Shown here: one piece after another, positions 1-7,625 of the stretch
Layout: each line of letters begins with the position of its first letter
Position numbering within the stretch: position 1 is the stretch's first letter
Source: Ramlibacter pinisoli
GTDB lineage: Bacteria > Pseudomonadota > Gammaproteobacteria > Burkholderiales > Burkholderiaceae_C
Reading direction: 5' to 3'
DNA: 64,000 nt
Assembly (NCBI RefSeq): GCF_009758015.1
Contig: NZ_WSEL01000009.1
Coordinates: 868,001 to 932,000 of the forward strand
Position numbers and translations under genes: made by a program
The notes under the pieces: model-generated
What the model was told of the DNA's origin: nothing
Database searches by the model: none
Seen by the model: the letters and a program-made list of their open reading frames with translations, nothing else

Positions 1-1
1 C

Positions 2-442
2 GCTGCCCAGGCGGCGGCGCTGTCGCACGGCGCCGTCGACGGCCTGGTCGACGCGATGTGCGTGTCGATCGAGATGGTCGATTCGCGCTGGGAGCGCTAC
101 AGGGAAGCGCCGGCGCTGCTCAAGCTGGCCGACTTCCAGTCGCACGGGGCGCTGGTGCTGGGCGAGTTCGTGCCCTACCAGGCCCGCGACTGGGCGCGCC
201 AGGAATGCCGGGTGCGCATCGGCGACTGCAAATGGCGGCTGTTCACCGGCACCCACTCGCTGGGCACGCCCGAGTGGCTGCTGCCGATCTGGCTGCGGCA
301 CGCGACGGCCAAGACCGGCGCCACCGTCCCGGCGGGCACCGTCGTCACCACGGGCACCTGGTGCGGGCTGCTGCAGGCCCGCCGCGGCGACGTGGTGGAG
401 GTCGGGTTCGACGGCGTCGGCGAGGCGAAAGTCCGCCTGTGA
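2..442 (+). CDS. 2-keto-4-pentenoate hydratase / fumarylacetoacetase-fold protein, C-terminal part
   Basis: The gene is cut by the left edge; the frame is open from base 2 and stops at 442, giving about 146 C-terminal residues. The end of the protein, with GTVVTTGTWCGLLQARRGD followed by a short beta-rich tail, matches the end of the 2-keto-4-pentenoate hydratase (MhpD) branch of the fumarylacetoacetate-hydrolase fold. Members hydrate or decarboxylate 2-keto acids in aromatic meta-cleavage pathways. The metal-binding Glu residues lie in the missing N-terminal part, so the exact substrate cannot be read. The family is clear and the specific reaction is inferred. Confidence 0.75.
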   Translation, partial: AAQAAALSHGAVDGLVDAMCVSIEMVDSRWERYREAPALLKLADFQSHGALVLGEFVPYQARDWARQECRVRIGDCKWRLFTGTHSLGTPEWLLPIWLRHATAKTGATVPAGTVVTTGTWCGLLQARRGDVVEVGFDGVGEAKVRL

Positions 443-542
443 GCCGGCGGCCCACCGCGCCGGCGCCCGCCGGCGCGTCCGGGCCTTCTTGTCGCCTGCC
501 GCCAGCCCGGCGCCGCCGTGCCGGCGCCACCCCAACCTGTCC

Positions 543-971
543 ATGACCACCGCCCTGGCCGTCGTCGTGTGCGCCGTCTTCCTCCTGCTCGCGGCATGGC
601 ATGTGCGCATGGCTTTCGCCGGACATGGCGGCGAGAGCGGCGCCGTGCCCAGCGTGGACGGCAAGCCGCTGTTCGCGCCGTCGCCGCGCGCCACCCTCGC
701 GGTCGGCTGCGCGCTCCTGGCCTTCGCCGCCCTGGTCGCCAGCACCGCGGGCCTGCTGCCACCCGTGCTGCCCCCGGCCCTGCTGGCCTGGCTGTCGGGC
801 GGCCTGGCGCTCGGCCTGCTCGCCCGCGCGATCGGCGAGTTCCGCTATGTCGGCTTCTTCAAGCGCGTGCGCGGCAGCCGGTTCGCGCGGCTGGACACCT
901 GGGTCTACTCGCCCCTGTGCCTGCTGCTGGCCATCGGCGTCGCGCTGGTGGCGTGGGGCCGCCATCCCTGA
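543..971 (+). CDS. DUF3995-like small membrane protein
   Basis: A 142-residue hydrophobic protein with about four membrane segments (roughly residues 2-22, 50-75, 78-98 and 118-138). The stretch GEFRYVGFFKRVRG followed by FARLDTWVYSPLCL is typical of the DUF3995 family, whose function is unknown. The start at 543 is preferred because it places the first membrane helix at the N-terminus. An in-frame start at 489 would add a Pro/Ala/Arg-rich leader that looks non-coding. It stands alone between the partial hydratase gene and a DUF1653 gene on the same strand. Confidence 0.75.
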   Translation: MTTALAVVVCAVFLLLAAWHVRMAFAGHGGESGAVPSVDGKPLFAPSPRATLAVGCALLAFAALVASTAGLLPPVLPPALLAWLSGGLALGLLARAIGEFRYVGFFKRVRGSRFARLDTWVYSPLCLLLAIGVALVAWGRHP

Positions 972-1023
972 CGCCACACCCCCGGCAGCCCGCCTGCCCC
1001 TACCCCCTGAGACACCCCACGCC

Positions 1024-1266
1024 ATGCCGGACGACCTGCCGCCCCTGCCCGCCACCCCGCTGGGCCGCTACCGCCACTACAAGGGCCGCGACTACGAGGT
1101 GATCGGTGTCGCCCGCCACAGCGAGACGCTGGAGCCGCTGGTGGTCTACCGTCCGCTGGACGGCGCCAGCGGCCTGTGGGTACGGCCGCATGCGATGTTC
1201 TTCGAAGCGGTCGAGATCGACGGCCAGCGCCGCCCGCGGTTCGCGCGGGTCACGGACGCCGGCTAG
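1024..1266 (+). CDS. DUF1653 domain protein
   Basis: An 80-residue soluble protein with the DUF1653 pattern: GRYRHYKGRDYEVIGVARHS near residues 14-33, then LVVYRPL, LWVRPHAMFFE and a short basic tail. Proteins of this family are small beta-rich folds of unknown biochemical role, often annotated only by the domain number. The ATG at 1024 lies shortly after the stop of the upstream DUF3995 gene and places the conserved GRYRHYKG about a dozen residues in, which is usual. It runs toward the minus-strand Bug gene that ends at 1318. Confidence 0.8.
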   Translation: MPDDLPPLPATPLGRYRHYKGRDYEVIGVARHSETLEPLVVYRPLDGASGLWVRPHAMFFEAVEIDGQRRPRFARVTDAG

Positions 1267-1317
1267 CCGTTCCATGACGGGGATGGCGTTGCCCGGCCTG
1301 ATGCGGGCGCCGCGGCC

Positions 1318-2295
1318 TCACTCCAGCTTGATGCCCTTGCGCGAGATGATGGCGCCGTAGAGGGCCGTGTCGTCCTGGATGCGCCGCGCCAGTGCGCCCG
1401 GCGACGGGTCGTCGACCTTCCAGCCCTGCACCAGCAGCTTCTGGCGCATCTCGCGCGCATCGACGATGCGGGCCAGCTCGGTCGCCAGCCGGGTGCGCGC
1501 CGGCGCCGACAGCCGGGCCGGGCCGACGATGGCGTTCCAGACCTCGATGTTCACGCCCTGCACGCCCAGCTCCTCCAGGGCCGGCAGGTCCGGCGCCAGC
1601 GGCGTGCGGCGCGCCGAGGTGCTGGCCAGCGCGACGACGCGGCCCGACTGCACCATGGGCGCGGCGGTCGACGCCGGCAGCAGCGCCATCTGCAATTGGC
1701 CGCCCAACATCGCGTTGAGGATGGCCGGCCCGCCGGTGTAGGGCACGTGCAGGGCCTCGAAACCGAGCTTCTCGCGCAGGACTTCCATGCCCAGGTGGGT
1801 GCCGGCGCCCAGGCCGGTCGATCCGTAGGCCGGCGGCTGCGACGCGGTCTTCACCTGGCGGATGAATTCGCGCGCCGAGCCGGAGCCGGCCGCGCTTTTC
1901 GGCGCCACCCACACCAGCGGCGCGGCGCCCACCAGCGCCAGCGGCGTGAAGTCCTTCTGCGGGTCGTAGGGCAGCTGCGGATAGAGGAACTTGGCGCTCG
2001 TCAGCGGACCGTTGCCGACGATGCCGATCGTGTGGTCGTCCTGGGCCTTGGCGATCAGGTCGGCGCCGATGTTGCCGCCCGCGCCCGGCTTGTTATCCAC
2101 CACCACCGGTTGCCCGAGCGCCTTGGCCAGCGGCTCGGCGATCAGGCGTGCCTGCACGTCGGGCGAACTGCCAGGCGGGTAGCCGACGACGAAGCGGATC
2201 GGTTTGGACGGCCAGGCCTGGGCGGCCGCCAGCAGCGGCAGGACGGCCAGGCAACCGGCGAGCGCGGCACGCAGCGGGCGGTGGAAGAAGGTCAT
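1318..2295 (-). CDS. Bug-family (TctC) periplasmic solute-binding protein
   Basis: A 325-residue Bug/TctC protein with an N-terminal secretion signal ending near AAAQA (residue 26), followed by the family opening WPSKPIRFVVGYPPGSSPD and the ligand-loop motif VVDNKPGAGGNIGADLIAK. Bug proteins bind carboxylates in the periplasm for tripartite tricarboxylate transporters. No TctA or TctB gene is adjacent, so this is an orphan binding protein. Its start overlaps the stop of the upstream EthD-like gene by four bases, so it is probably the last gene of a three-gene unit with that gene and the zinc dehydrogenase. The ligand cannot be read from sequence. Confidence 0.9.
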   Translation of the reverse strand: MTFFHRPLRAALAGCLAVLPLLAAAQAWPSKPIRFVVGYPPGSSPDVQARLIAEPLAKALGQPVVVDNKPGAGGNIGADLIAKAQDDHTIGIVGNGPLTSAKFLYPQLPYDPQKDFTPLALVGAAPLVWVAPKSAAGSGSAREFIRQVKTASQPPAYGSTGLGAGTHLGMEVLREKLGFEALHVPYTGGPAILNAMLGGQLQMALLPASTAAPMVQSGRVVALASTSARRTPLAPDLPALEELGVQGVNIEVWNAIVGPARLSAPARTRLATELARIVDAREMRQKLLVQGWKVDDPSPGALARRIQDDTALYGAIISRKGIKLE

Positions 2296-3038
2296 GGGGT
2301 GTCTCCTGGATGGAATCGTTCGTTCAGATCGTCGCGGGGCGGCTGGCGACGCCCGGTCAACGGCGGGAGGGCCTCGCGCCGCACTTCGGTGAGCAGGGTA
2401 TAGCCCTGCGGCGGCCGCACCGGCGTGGCCACACCCTCCAGCGCCGCCACAAGGCGGTCGGCCTGCGCCGGCAGCGCCGCGCCATCGAGTCCGTGCAGCA
2501 GCACCACGGCGTCGCGCCCGGCCTGCAGCGGCTCCTCGCCCGCGTGGTTGGCGATCGGGATCTCGCGCGTGGGCGCATACAGGCCCCAGTCGGCCGCGAC
2601 CAGCTGACCTTGCCGCACGCCGGCGGTGAGCAGGTCATCGAGCTGGCCGGCCGCGCTGTCGGCCTGCAGCCGCAGGTGCAGAGTGACCAGCTGAGACGCG
2701 CTCGACAGCCCGTGCGAGCCGCGCAGCACGCACGGCAGCCGCAGGAAGCCGTTCAGGTGGCCGCGCAGTCGCGCCGTCCAGGCGGTCGGCTCGGCGAACA
2801 CCTCCGCGTACTCGGCCGTGTCGAGCGCGCCGATCGCGTCCAGCCAGTACAGCGTGAAGTACCGGGGGCCGCCGGGCGCCTCCTGGCGGTAGCGCCGCGC
2901 CGCCATGAAGCCCGGCAGGCCGACCCGCTCGGGCACGTGCTCGAAGGTGTGCCAGGCCTCGTACTCGGATTGCAGGCGCGCATCGTCGATGCCGTTCCAC
3001 AGCGCGAGGAAGGCGCGGGCCGAGGCGGGGCGGCTCAC
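2292..3038 (-). CDS. EthD/dimeric alpha-beta barrel-like protein of unknown function
   Basis: A 248-residue soluble protein. The N-terminal half, with residues such as YEAWHTFEHVPERVGLPGF and YFTLYWLDA, resembles ferredoxin-like dimeric alpha-beta barrel proteins (EthD-like), where a His near HTFEHVPE is commonly conserved. The C-terminal half may be a second degenerate copy of the same fold. No catalytic function is recognised. It overlaps by four bases (ATGA) both the dehydrogenase upstream and the Bug gene downstream, so the three are translationally coupled and probably serve one small-molecule catabolic route. Confidence 0.65.
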   Translation of the reverse strand: MSRPASARAFLALWNGIDDARLQSEYEAWHTFEHVPERVGLPGFMAARRYRQEAPGGPRYFTLYWLDAIGALDTAEYAEVFAEPTAWTARLRGHLNGFLRLPCVLRGSHGLSSASQLVTLHLRLQADSAAGQLDDLLTAGVRQGQLVAADWGLYAPTREIPIANHAGEEPLQAGRDAVVLLHGLDGAALPAQADRLVAALEGVATPVRPPQGYTLLTEVRREALPPLTGRRQPPRDDLNERFHPGDTP

Positions 3039-4075
3039 GCTGGCGTGCTCCCGGCCAGGTCGAACAGCACCTTGGTGGCCTGCCGGCTGCGCGCCAAGGC
3101 GAAGCCGTCCTGCGCCCGCGCCAGCGGCAGCCGGTGCGTGACCATGGGGCGCAACAGGTCGGCGTGGGCGGCCAGGAACGCCAGCACCTCGGGCCAGGCC
3201 GCCTCCGGGGCCCGGTAGGAGCCGCGCAGCTGCTGGTGGTTGCGCACCAGCGCCGTCAGGTCGACCGGCACCGGCGCCGCGTGGATGCCGGTGACCACGA
3301 ACACGCCGTGCACCTTCAGCGCCGCCAGCCCGGTGGCCACCGCAGCCGGCGAGCCCGCCGCCTCGATCACCACGTCGAAGCGGCCCTCGCGCAGGAACGG
3401 CTCCAGGGTCTCGCTTGCGAGGTCGACGAGGTCGTGGAACCCCATCTGCCGAAGCACGGCGAAGCGGGCAGCATCGCCATGGCCGGCCACCACCACCTGG
3501 CGGGCGCCGGCGGCGCGCGCGAACACGGCGATGCCGGCGCCGATGTTGCCCGGACCGAGCACCAGCACGCGGTCGCCGGTCCGCACGCCGCCGACCCGCA
3601 CCGACTCGTGGCTCACGCTCAGCGGCTCGGCCATCGCGGCCAGGTCGGCGTCGACCCCGGCCGGCGCCGGCACGCAGTTGCGGGCCGGCACGCGGACGTG
3701 GCTGGCGAAGCCGCCGTCACGGCTGACGCCGATGCCCAGGCGGCTGGTGCAGGCGTCGAAGTCGCCGCGGCTGCAGGCGGCGCAGCGGCCGCAGGTGACG
3801 GACGGCCGCACGGCGACCCGCTGGCCAGTGCGCAGCCCCTCGACGCCGGCGCCCAGCGCCGCCACTTCGCCGCTGAACTCGTGGCCGACGGTCACCGGCA
3901 GGCGCTCGCGGATGAAGTGGTAGCCGGCGTCCCAGGCGTCGATGTGCAGGTCGGTCCCGCAGATGCCGGCATACAGCACCCGCAGCAGCACCTCGCCGGG
4001 GCCGGGTGCGGGTGGCGCGGCCACGGTGTCGAGGTCGAGGCCGGGGGCGGCGTTCAGTTTGCGCAGGGCTTGCAT
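3035..4075 (-). CDS. Zinc-dependent medium-chain alcohol/polyol dehydrogenase
   Basis: A 346-residue MDR-family dehydrogenase. The catalytic zinc ligands are likely Cys39, His65 and Glu66 (GHEFSGEVAALGAG), with Glu150. Structural zinc cysteines 95, 98, 101 and 109 lie in CGRCAACSRGDFDAC. A Rossmann NAD(P) motif, GPGNIGAG, starts near residue 174. It resembles threonine/sorbitol dehydrogenases and oxidises a secondary alcohol to a ketone with NAD(P); the substrate is unknown. It is the first gene of a coupled minus-strand unit and diverges from a LysR regulator gene across a short region holding a 9-bp inverted repeat. Confidence 0.85.
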   Translation of the reverse strand: MQALRKLNAAPGLDLDTVAAPPAPGPGEVLLRVLYAGICGTDLHIDAWDAGYHFIRERLPVTVGHEFSGEVAALGAGVEGLRTGQRVAVRPSVTCGRCAACSRGDFDACTSRLGIGVSRDGGFASHVRVPARNCVPAPAGVDADLAAMAEPLSVSHESVRVGGVRTGDRVLVLGPGNIGAGIAVFARAAGARQVVVAGHGDAARFAVLRQMGFHDLVDLASETLEPFLREGRFDVVIEAAGSPAAVATGLAALKVHGVFVVTGIHAAPVPVDLTALVRNHQQLRGSYRAPEAAWPEVLAFLAAHADLLRPMVTHRLPLARAQDGFALARSRQATKVLFDLAGSTPA

Positions 4076-4096
4076 GGGGGCCAGTGTGCGATGGCC

Positions 4097-4132
4097 GCTG
4101 CCAGATGTCCAAGATGGTCTTTGTCTGGCAGC
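4097..4132. promoter_or_regulatory. Candidate LysR operator between dehydrogenase and lysR genes
   Basis: A perfect inverted repeat with 9-bp arms, gctgccaga (4097-4105) and tctggcagc (4124-4132), separated by 18 bp, lies in the divergent region between the zinc dehydrogenase start (4075) and the LysR gene. Its position fits regulation of both genes by the LysR protein. A possible -10 box for the LysR gene, TATAAC, lies at 4139-4144. Binding is inferred from position and symmetry only. Confidence 0.5.
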
Positions 4133-4170
4133 CAGAGGTATAACCTATGGCAAAACATCCCGGCACGGCC

Positions 4171-5115
4171 ATGGAACTGAGGCACCTGCGCTACTTCGTG
4201 ACGGTCGCCGGGCTCGGCAGCGTGAGCCGCGCGGCCGAGAAGCTCTTCATCGCCCAGCCGGCCCTGTCGCAGCAGATCCGCCAGCTCGAGGACGAGATCG
4301 GCGCCACCCTGTTCGAGCGGCTGCCGCGTGGCGTGCGCCTGACGCCGGCCGGCGAGTCCTTCCTGGAGGACGCCCACGCCATCCTGGCCCGCACCCAGCA
4401 GGCCGCGGTGCGGGCACGCGACCGGCAGTCCGGCCAGGCGCCGGCGTTGCGGCTGGGGCTGGTGCCCACCACCACCCATTCGGTGCTGCCCGGCGTGCTG
4501 CGGGGACTGCAGGCGGCCGGCGTCACGGCGCCGCTGGAGGTGCGCGAGATGATCACCTCGCGCCAGTTCCAGGCCCTGCGCAACGACGAGATCGACCTGG
4601 CGCTGGCGCGCCCCGGGCAGGACCTGGCGGGACTGGAGCGGCTGGCCGCCATCGACGATCCGTACTGCCTGGCCGTGCCGGCCGGCCACGCGCTGGCGGC
4701 CGGCACCGGCCCGCTCGCGCTGAAGGCGGCGGCGCGCGAGCCCTTCGTCGGCTTCTCGCGCCACCGCGAGGCCGACTACTTCGACCGCACCTCGGCGCTG
4801 TGCAACGAGGCCGGCTTCTCGCCCGACCTGCGGCACGAGGCCGGCCAGTTCGTCAGCGTGCTCGCGCTGGTCGGCCATGGCCTGGGCGTGGCCATCGTGC
4901 CGGCCTCGGCCGCGACGCTGCCCTTCTCGCATGTGGTGATCCGCCGCCTGCGGGCGTCGGCCACGCGCAGCCAGCTGGTGCTGGTGCGGCCGCGCCACGC
5001 CCCCGCCAGCCCGGCCGTCGATGCGCTCGCCGGCCTGGTGCAGCAGGAACTGGAGCGGCTCGCCGCGCGCCTGCGCGAGCCCGCGCCACCCCGGCGGCGC
5101 CGCTCCTCGGGTTGA
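4171..5115 (+). CDS. LysR-family transcriptional regulator
   Basis: A LysR protein of 314 residues from the ATG at 4171, which gives the canonical N-terminus MELRHLRYFVTVA. An in-frame ATG at 4147 would add eight residues but sits only three bases after a possible -10 box, so the downstream start is preferred. The winged helix-turn-helix spans roughly residues 1-60 (AAEKLFIAQPALSQQIRQLE), followed by a periplasmic-binding-like effector domain. It diverges from the zinc dehydrogenase unit and probably controls it. The effector is unknown. Confidence 0.9.
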   Translation: MELRHLRYFVTVAGLGSVSRAAEKLFIAQPALSQQIRQLEDEIGATLFERLPRGVRLTPAGESFLEDAHAILARTQQAAVRARDRQSGQAPALRLGLVPTTTHSVLPGVLRGLQAAGVTAPLEVREMITSRQFQALRNDEIDLALARPGQDLAGLERLAAIDDPYCLAVPAGHALAAGTGPLALKAAAREPFVGFSRHREADYFDRTSALCNEAGFSPDLRHEAGQFVSVLALVGHGLGVAIVPASAATLPFSHVVIRRLRASATRSQLVLVRPRHAPASPAVDALAGLVQQELERLAARLREPAPPRRRRSSG

Positions 5116-5146
5116 AGCGCGGAGGCGGGCACCCATCTGCGATGGC

Positions 5147-6145
5147 ATGGATCCCACCATCGCAACCGCGGACGACCTGCACCTCCTCGACGCCTACTCG
5201 CGCGCGGTGGTCGACGTGCTCGAACGGGCCCGGGCCGGCGTGGTGTCGCTGCGAGTGCGCGGCGGCGCCGGCCCGGCGTCCGTGCCGGGCGCGCCGCAGC
5301 GGCGGCCGCGCGAGCGCGGCGACGGCGCAGGCTCGGGCTTCCTGGTCACGCCCGACGGCTACCTGCTGACCAACAGCCACGTGGTCGACGGCGCGGCCCA
5401 GGTCGAGGTGCAGTTCGAGGACGCCGGCATCCTGCCGGCCCGCGTTGTCGGCACCGACCCGCACACCGACCTGGCGCTGGTGCACGTCGGCGCACCGCAC
5501 AGGCTGGCCCCCCTCCAGCTGGGCGATTCGACGGCGCTGCGCGTGGGCCAGGTCGCCATCGCGATCGGCAACCCGCTCGGGCTCGGCCACACCGTCACCG
5601 CCGGCGTGGTGTCGGCGGTCGGCCGCAGCCTGCGCGCGCCGTCCGGCCGCGCGATCGAGAACGTGATCCAGACCGATGCCAGCCTCAATCCCGGCAACTC
5701 CGGCGGGCCGCTGCTGGACACGCAGGCGCGGGTGATCGGCGTCAACACGGCCATCGTGGCCGGCGCGCAGGCCCTGTGCTTCGCGGTGCCTTCCGACACC
5801 GCGCAATGGGTCCTGGGCGAGCTGCTGCGCCATGGCAGCGTGCGGCGTGCCTGGCTGGGCGTGGCCGCACACACGGTCCCGCTGGCACGGCGGGTGGCCC
5901 GCCACTTCGGGCTGGCCCTGGACAGCGCCATCCTGGTCGACCAGGTCGAGCCCCAGGGCCCGGCCGACCAGGCGGGCCTGCGCCCCGGCGACCGCATCGT
6001 GGGCATCGACGACATCGAGGTCGGTGCAGTCGACCAGCTGCACCGGGTGCTGGGGCGCGACCGCATCGGCCGGCCGGCCGAGCTGGCGCTTCTGCGCGGC
6101 GTCCAGCGGCACAAAGTCCAGGTCGTGCCACGGATGGGCCAGTGA
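5147..6145 (+). CDS. HtrA/DegP-like serine protease (S1C) with one PDZ domain
   Basis: A 332-residue trypsin-fold protease. The likely triad is His78 (TNSHVVDG), Asp108 (HTDLALVHVG) and Ser185 (NPGNSGGPLL). A single PDZ domain follows at about residues 240-325, with GPADQAGLRPGDRIVGID. No signal peptide or membrane anchor is visible at the N-terminus (MDPTIATADDLHLLDAYSRA), unlike periplasmic DegP or membrane-anchored DegS, so the protein may be cytoplasmic or exported by another route. The ATG at 5147 follows the LysR stop by 31 bases. Confidence 0.88.
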   Translation: MDPTIATADDLHLLDAYSRAVVDVLERARAGVVSLRVRGGAGPASVPGAPQRRPRERGDGAGSGFLVTPDGYLLTNSHVVDGAAQVEVQFEDAGILPARVVGTDPHTDLALVHVGAPHRLAPLQLGDSTALRVGQVAIAIGNPLGLGHTVTAGVVSAVGRSLRAPSGRAIENVIQTDASLNPGNSGGPLLDTQARVIGVNTAIVAGAQALCFAVPSDTAQWVLGELLRHGSVRRAWLGVAAHTVPLARRVARHFGLALDSAILVDQVEPQGPADQAGLRPGDRIVGIDDIEVGAVDQLHRVLGRDRIGRPAELALLRGVQRHKVQVVPRMGQ

Positions 6146-6173
6146 CCTCGGCCGTAGCCGCTAGCATCCGGGG

Positions 6174-6839
6174 ATGTCTGGATTCCATCCCTGGTTGCTG
6201 GTCACCCGCCTCGGCGAAGCCAGCCTGCTGCTGCCCGCCGCGCTGCTGATCGCCGCCGCGCTGGCGGTGCGCCGCCGCGACTGGCGCCCGGCCCTGCTGT
6301 GGCTGGTGCCGCTGGCGTTCGCCGTCGGGCTGACCACTGCCTCCAAGATCGCCTTCATCGGCTTCGGGCTCGGCAGCGCGTCACTCGACTTCACCGGCCT
6401 GTCGGGTCACTCGATGTTCGCCACCGCGGTCTACCCCATGCTGGGCTTCTCGATCGGATCGGTGGCCCACCGGCACTGGCGCGTGGCGGCGGTGCTGGCC
6501 GGCTACGGCCTCGCGCTGCTCATCACCCTCTCGCGCTGGAAGCTCGGCATGCACTCGCCATCGGAATGCCTGTCCGGGTTCCTCGTCGGCGCCGTGGCCA
6601 GTGGCACCGCGCTGGCCCTGCTGGCCGAGCCCCCCTGGCCCTCGCTGCCGGTCACCGGCTGCGCGGCGCTGGTCCTCGTTCTCGCGGTGGCGCTGCAGGC
6701 GCGCGACGAAGAAACCATCGTGAACACGCACGAGATGGTGACCTGGGTGTCGCTCAAGCTCAGCGGCCGGTCCCAGCCGTACACGCGCGCCGACCTGCAC
6801 CGGCTGCGCACCAGCTCGCGGGCGCTGCACGCAGGCTGA
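6174..6839 (+). CDS. PAP2-family membrane phosphatase
   Basis: A 221-residue protein with about six membrane segments and PAP2 signatures: Lys58 in ASKIAFIG, the SGHS motif at residues 77-80, and SRWKLGMHSPSEC with Arg121 and His127, the expected phosphate-binding and catalytic residues. The family dephosphorylates lipid or undecaprenyl phosphates at the membrane. The classical first motif (KX6RP) is degenerate. A candidate -10 box TAGCAT (6162-6167) lies only six bases before the ATG, which would give a leaderless transcript. An 11-bp hairpin follows at 6870. Confidence 0.85.
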   Translation: MSGFHPWLLVTRLGEASLLLPAALLIAAALAVRRRDWRPALLWLVPLAFAVGLTTASKIAFIGFGLGSASLDFTGLSGHSMFATAVYPMLGFSIGSVAHRHWRVAAVLAGYGLALLITLSRWKLGMHSPSECLSGFLVGAVASGTALALLAEPPWPSLPVTGCAALVLVLAVALQARDEETIVNTHEMVTWVSLKLSGRSQPYTRADLHRLRTSSRALHAG

Positions 6840-7194
6840 ACCCCGCTCCCGGCCGCAGACAAAAAGAGACCCTCGCTGCCATGGGCAGCGAGGGTTTGAA
6901 CATTGGCGGTGTTCAGGCCAAGCACTTCTTCCCACCTGAAGGGGAGCCACTCGCCAACGCCATCCATTGTCCGCACCGGCTGCGCGCGGGCAAGCCATGG
7001 CAATCTTCGCCGCGGGGTACTGCGCCAAGTCAGGGCGCGTTCAGTCGGCTTGCAGTTGGCGTTGGCATGCGCGCGCTGCGGCATCGCTGGAGCTGCGGTG
7101 TGCAAATGCACGGACCTGCATCCGATTGCGTCACAGCGGACCAGAAGTGACAGTTGGTCACGGGCGGCATTGGTCCCGGGTGCAACCTGTTGCC
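6840..7194. other. Intergenic region without a recognisable gene
   Basis: About 355 bases separate the PAP2 gene from a small membrane-protein gene. It holds the strong hairpin at 6870-6894. On the minus strand, a short imperfect stem (tgaaca and tgttca arms) is also visible just upstream of that hairpin. The open frames through it are rich in Arg and Ala and lack family features. The minus strand could encode a small RNA ending at the hairpin, but no known RNA family was recognised. Confidence 0.4.
6870..6894 (-). terminator. Strong hairpin, oriented as a minus-strand terminator
   Basis: A perfect 11-bp stem (ccctcgctgcc / ggcagcgaggg) with a three-base loop. On the plus strand it is followed by only three T bases, but on the minus strand it is followed by TCTCTTTTT, a good intrinsic-terminator tail. 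It may therefore end a minus-strand transcript arising in the 6900-7200 region, or act on both strands. Confidence 0.6.
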
Positions 7195-7356
7195 ATGCCC
7201 ATCGGGGATCAACGGATCGCGCAGGACGAAATGGAACGGCTGGAAGACTGTGTCGAGCCGGAGCGTTCGAGCGTCATGGCCAGCCCCGTGTTCTGGATCG
7301 CGGCGCTTGGCTCGCTGGTGTTCTGGGCCGTCGTCGGCCTGCTGCTGATCGGCTGA
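7195..7356 (+). CDS. Small single-pass membrane protein, unknown function
   Basis: A 53-residue open frame from the ATG at 7195. The N-terminal half is charged (DEMERLEDCVEPERSS) and the C-terminal half is one clean hydrophobic helix (FWIAALGSLVFWAVVGLLLIG). This layout is typical of small inner-membrane proteins with a cytoplasmic N-terminus. No family is recognised. It is preceded by 355 bases without another gene and followed by a GC-rich hairpin at 7374-7394, which supports a separate transcription unit. Confidence 0.5.
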   Translation: MPIGDQRIAQDEMERLEDCVEPERSSVMASPVFWIAALGSLVFWAVVGLLLIG

Positions 7357-7373
7357 GGCCGGCGCAAAAAAGT

Positions 7374-7394
7374 GGCCCGGCGCATGGCCGGGCC
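7374..7394. terminator. GC-rich hairpin after the small membrane-protein gene
   Basis: An 8-bp stem ggcccggc / gccgggcc with a five-base loop, preceded by six A bases (7366-7371) and with no T-tract after it on the plus strand. It may end the small upstream gene weakly or terminate transcription coming from the other strand. Confidence 0.45.
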
Positions 7395-7625
7395 CAACCC
7401 CAGAGACTCCCTGCCGGAAGGCGCTGCGCCCTCCCGCCAACGCATGGTCGCCGCGCGGGCGCAACGGCCGCGTCAGGGGCCGTGCCGTCCCGGGGCTCTG
7501 CCATGACCACAGTCGAGGTAGGCCGGCAGGCCACCGGCGTGGCCCGATCGGGCTGGCTCGCTGCGCCGCCCGGGGGGCGTGGCCCCACGCCGGCAACGCC
7601 GGGCGGCCCCAGCTACGATCGCCGC

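Noticed and set aside
6503..7111. Minus-strand open frame across the 6.8-7.1 kb region
   Set aside because: It runs antisense into the PAP2 gene, lacks family features and passes through a strong terminator-like hairpin.
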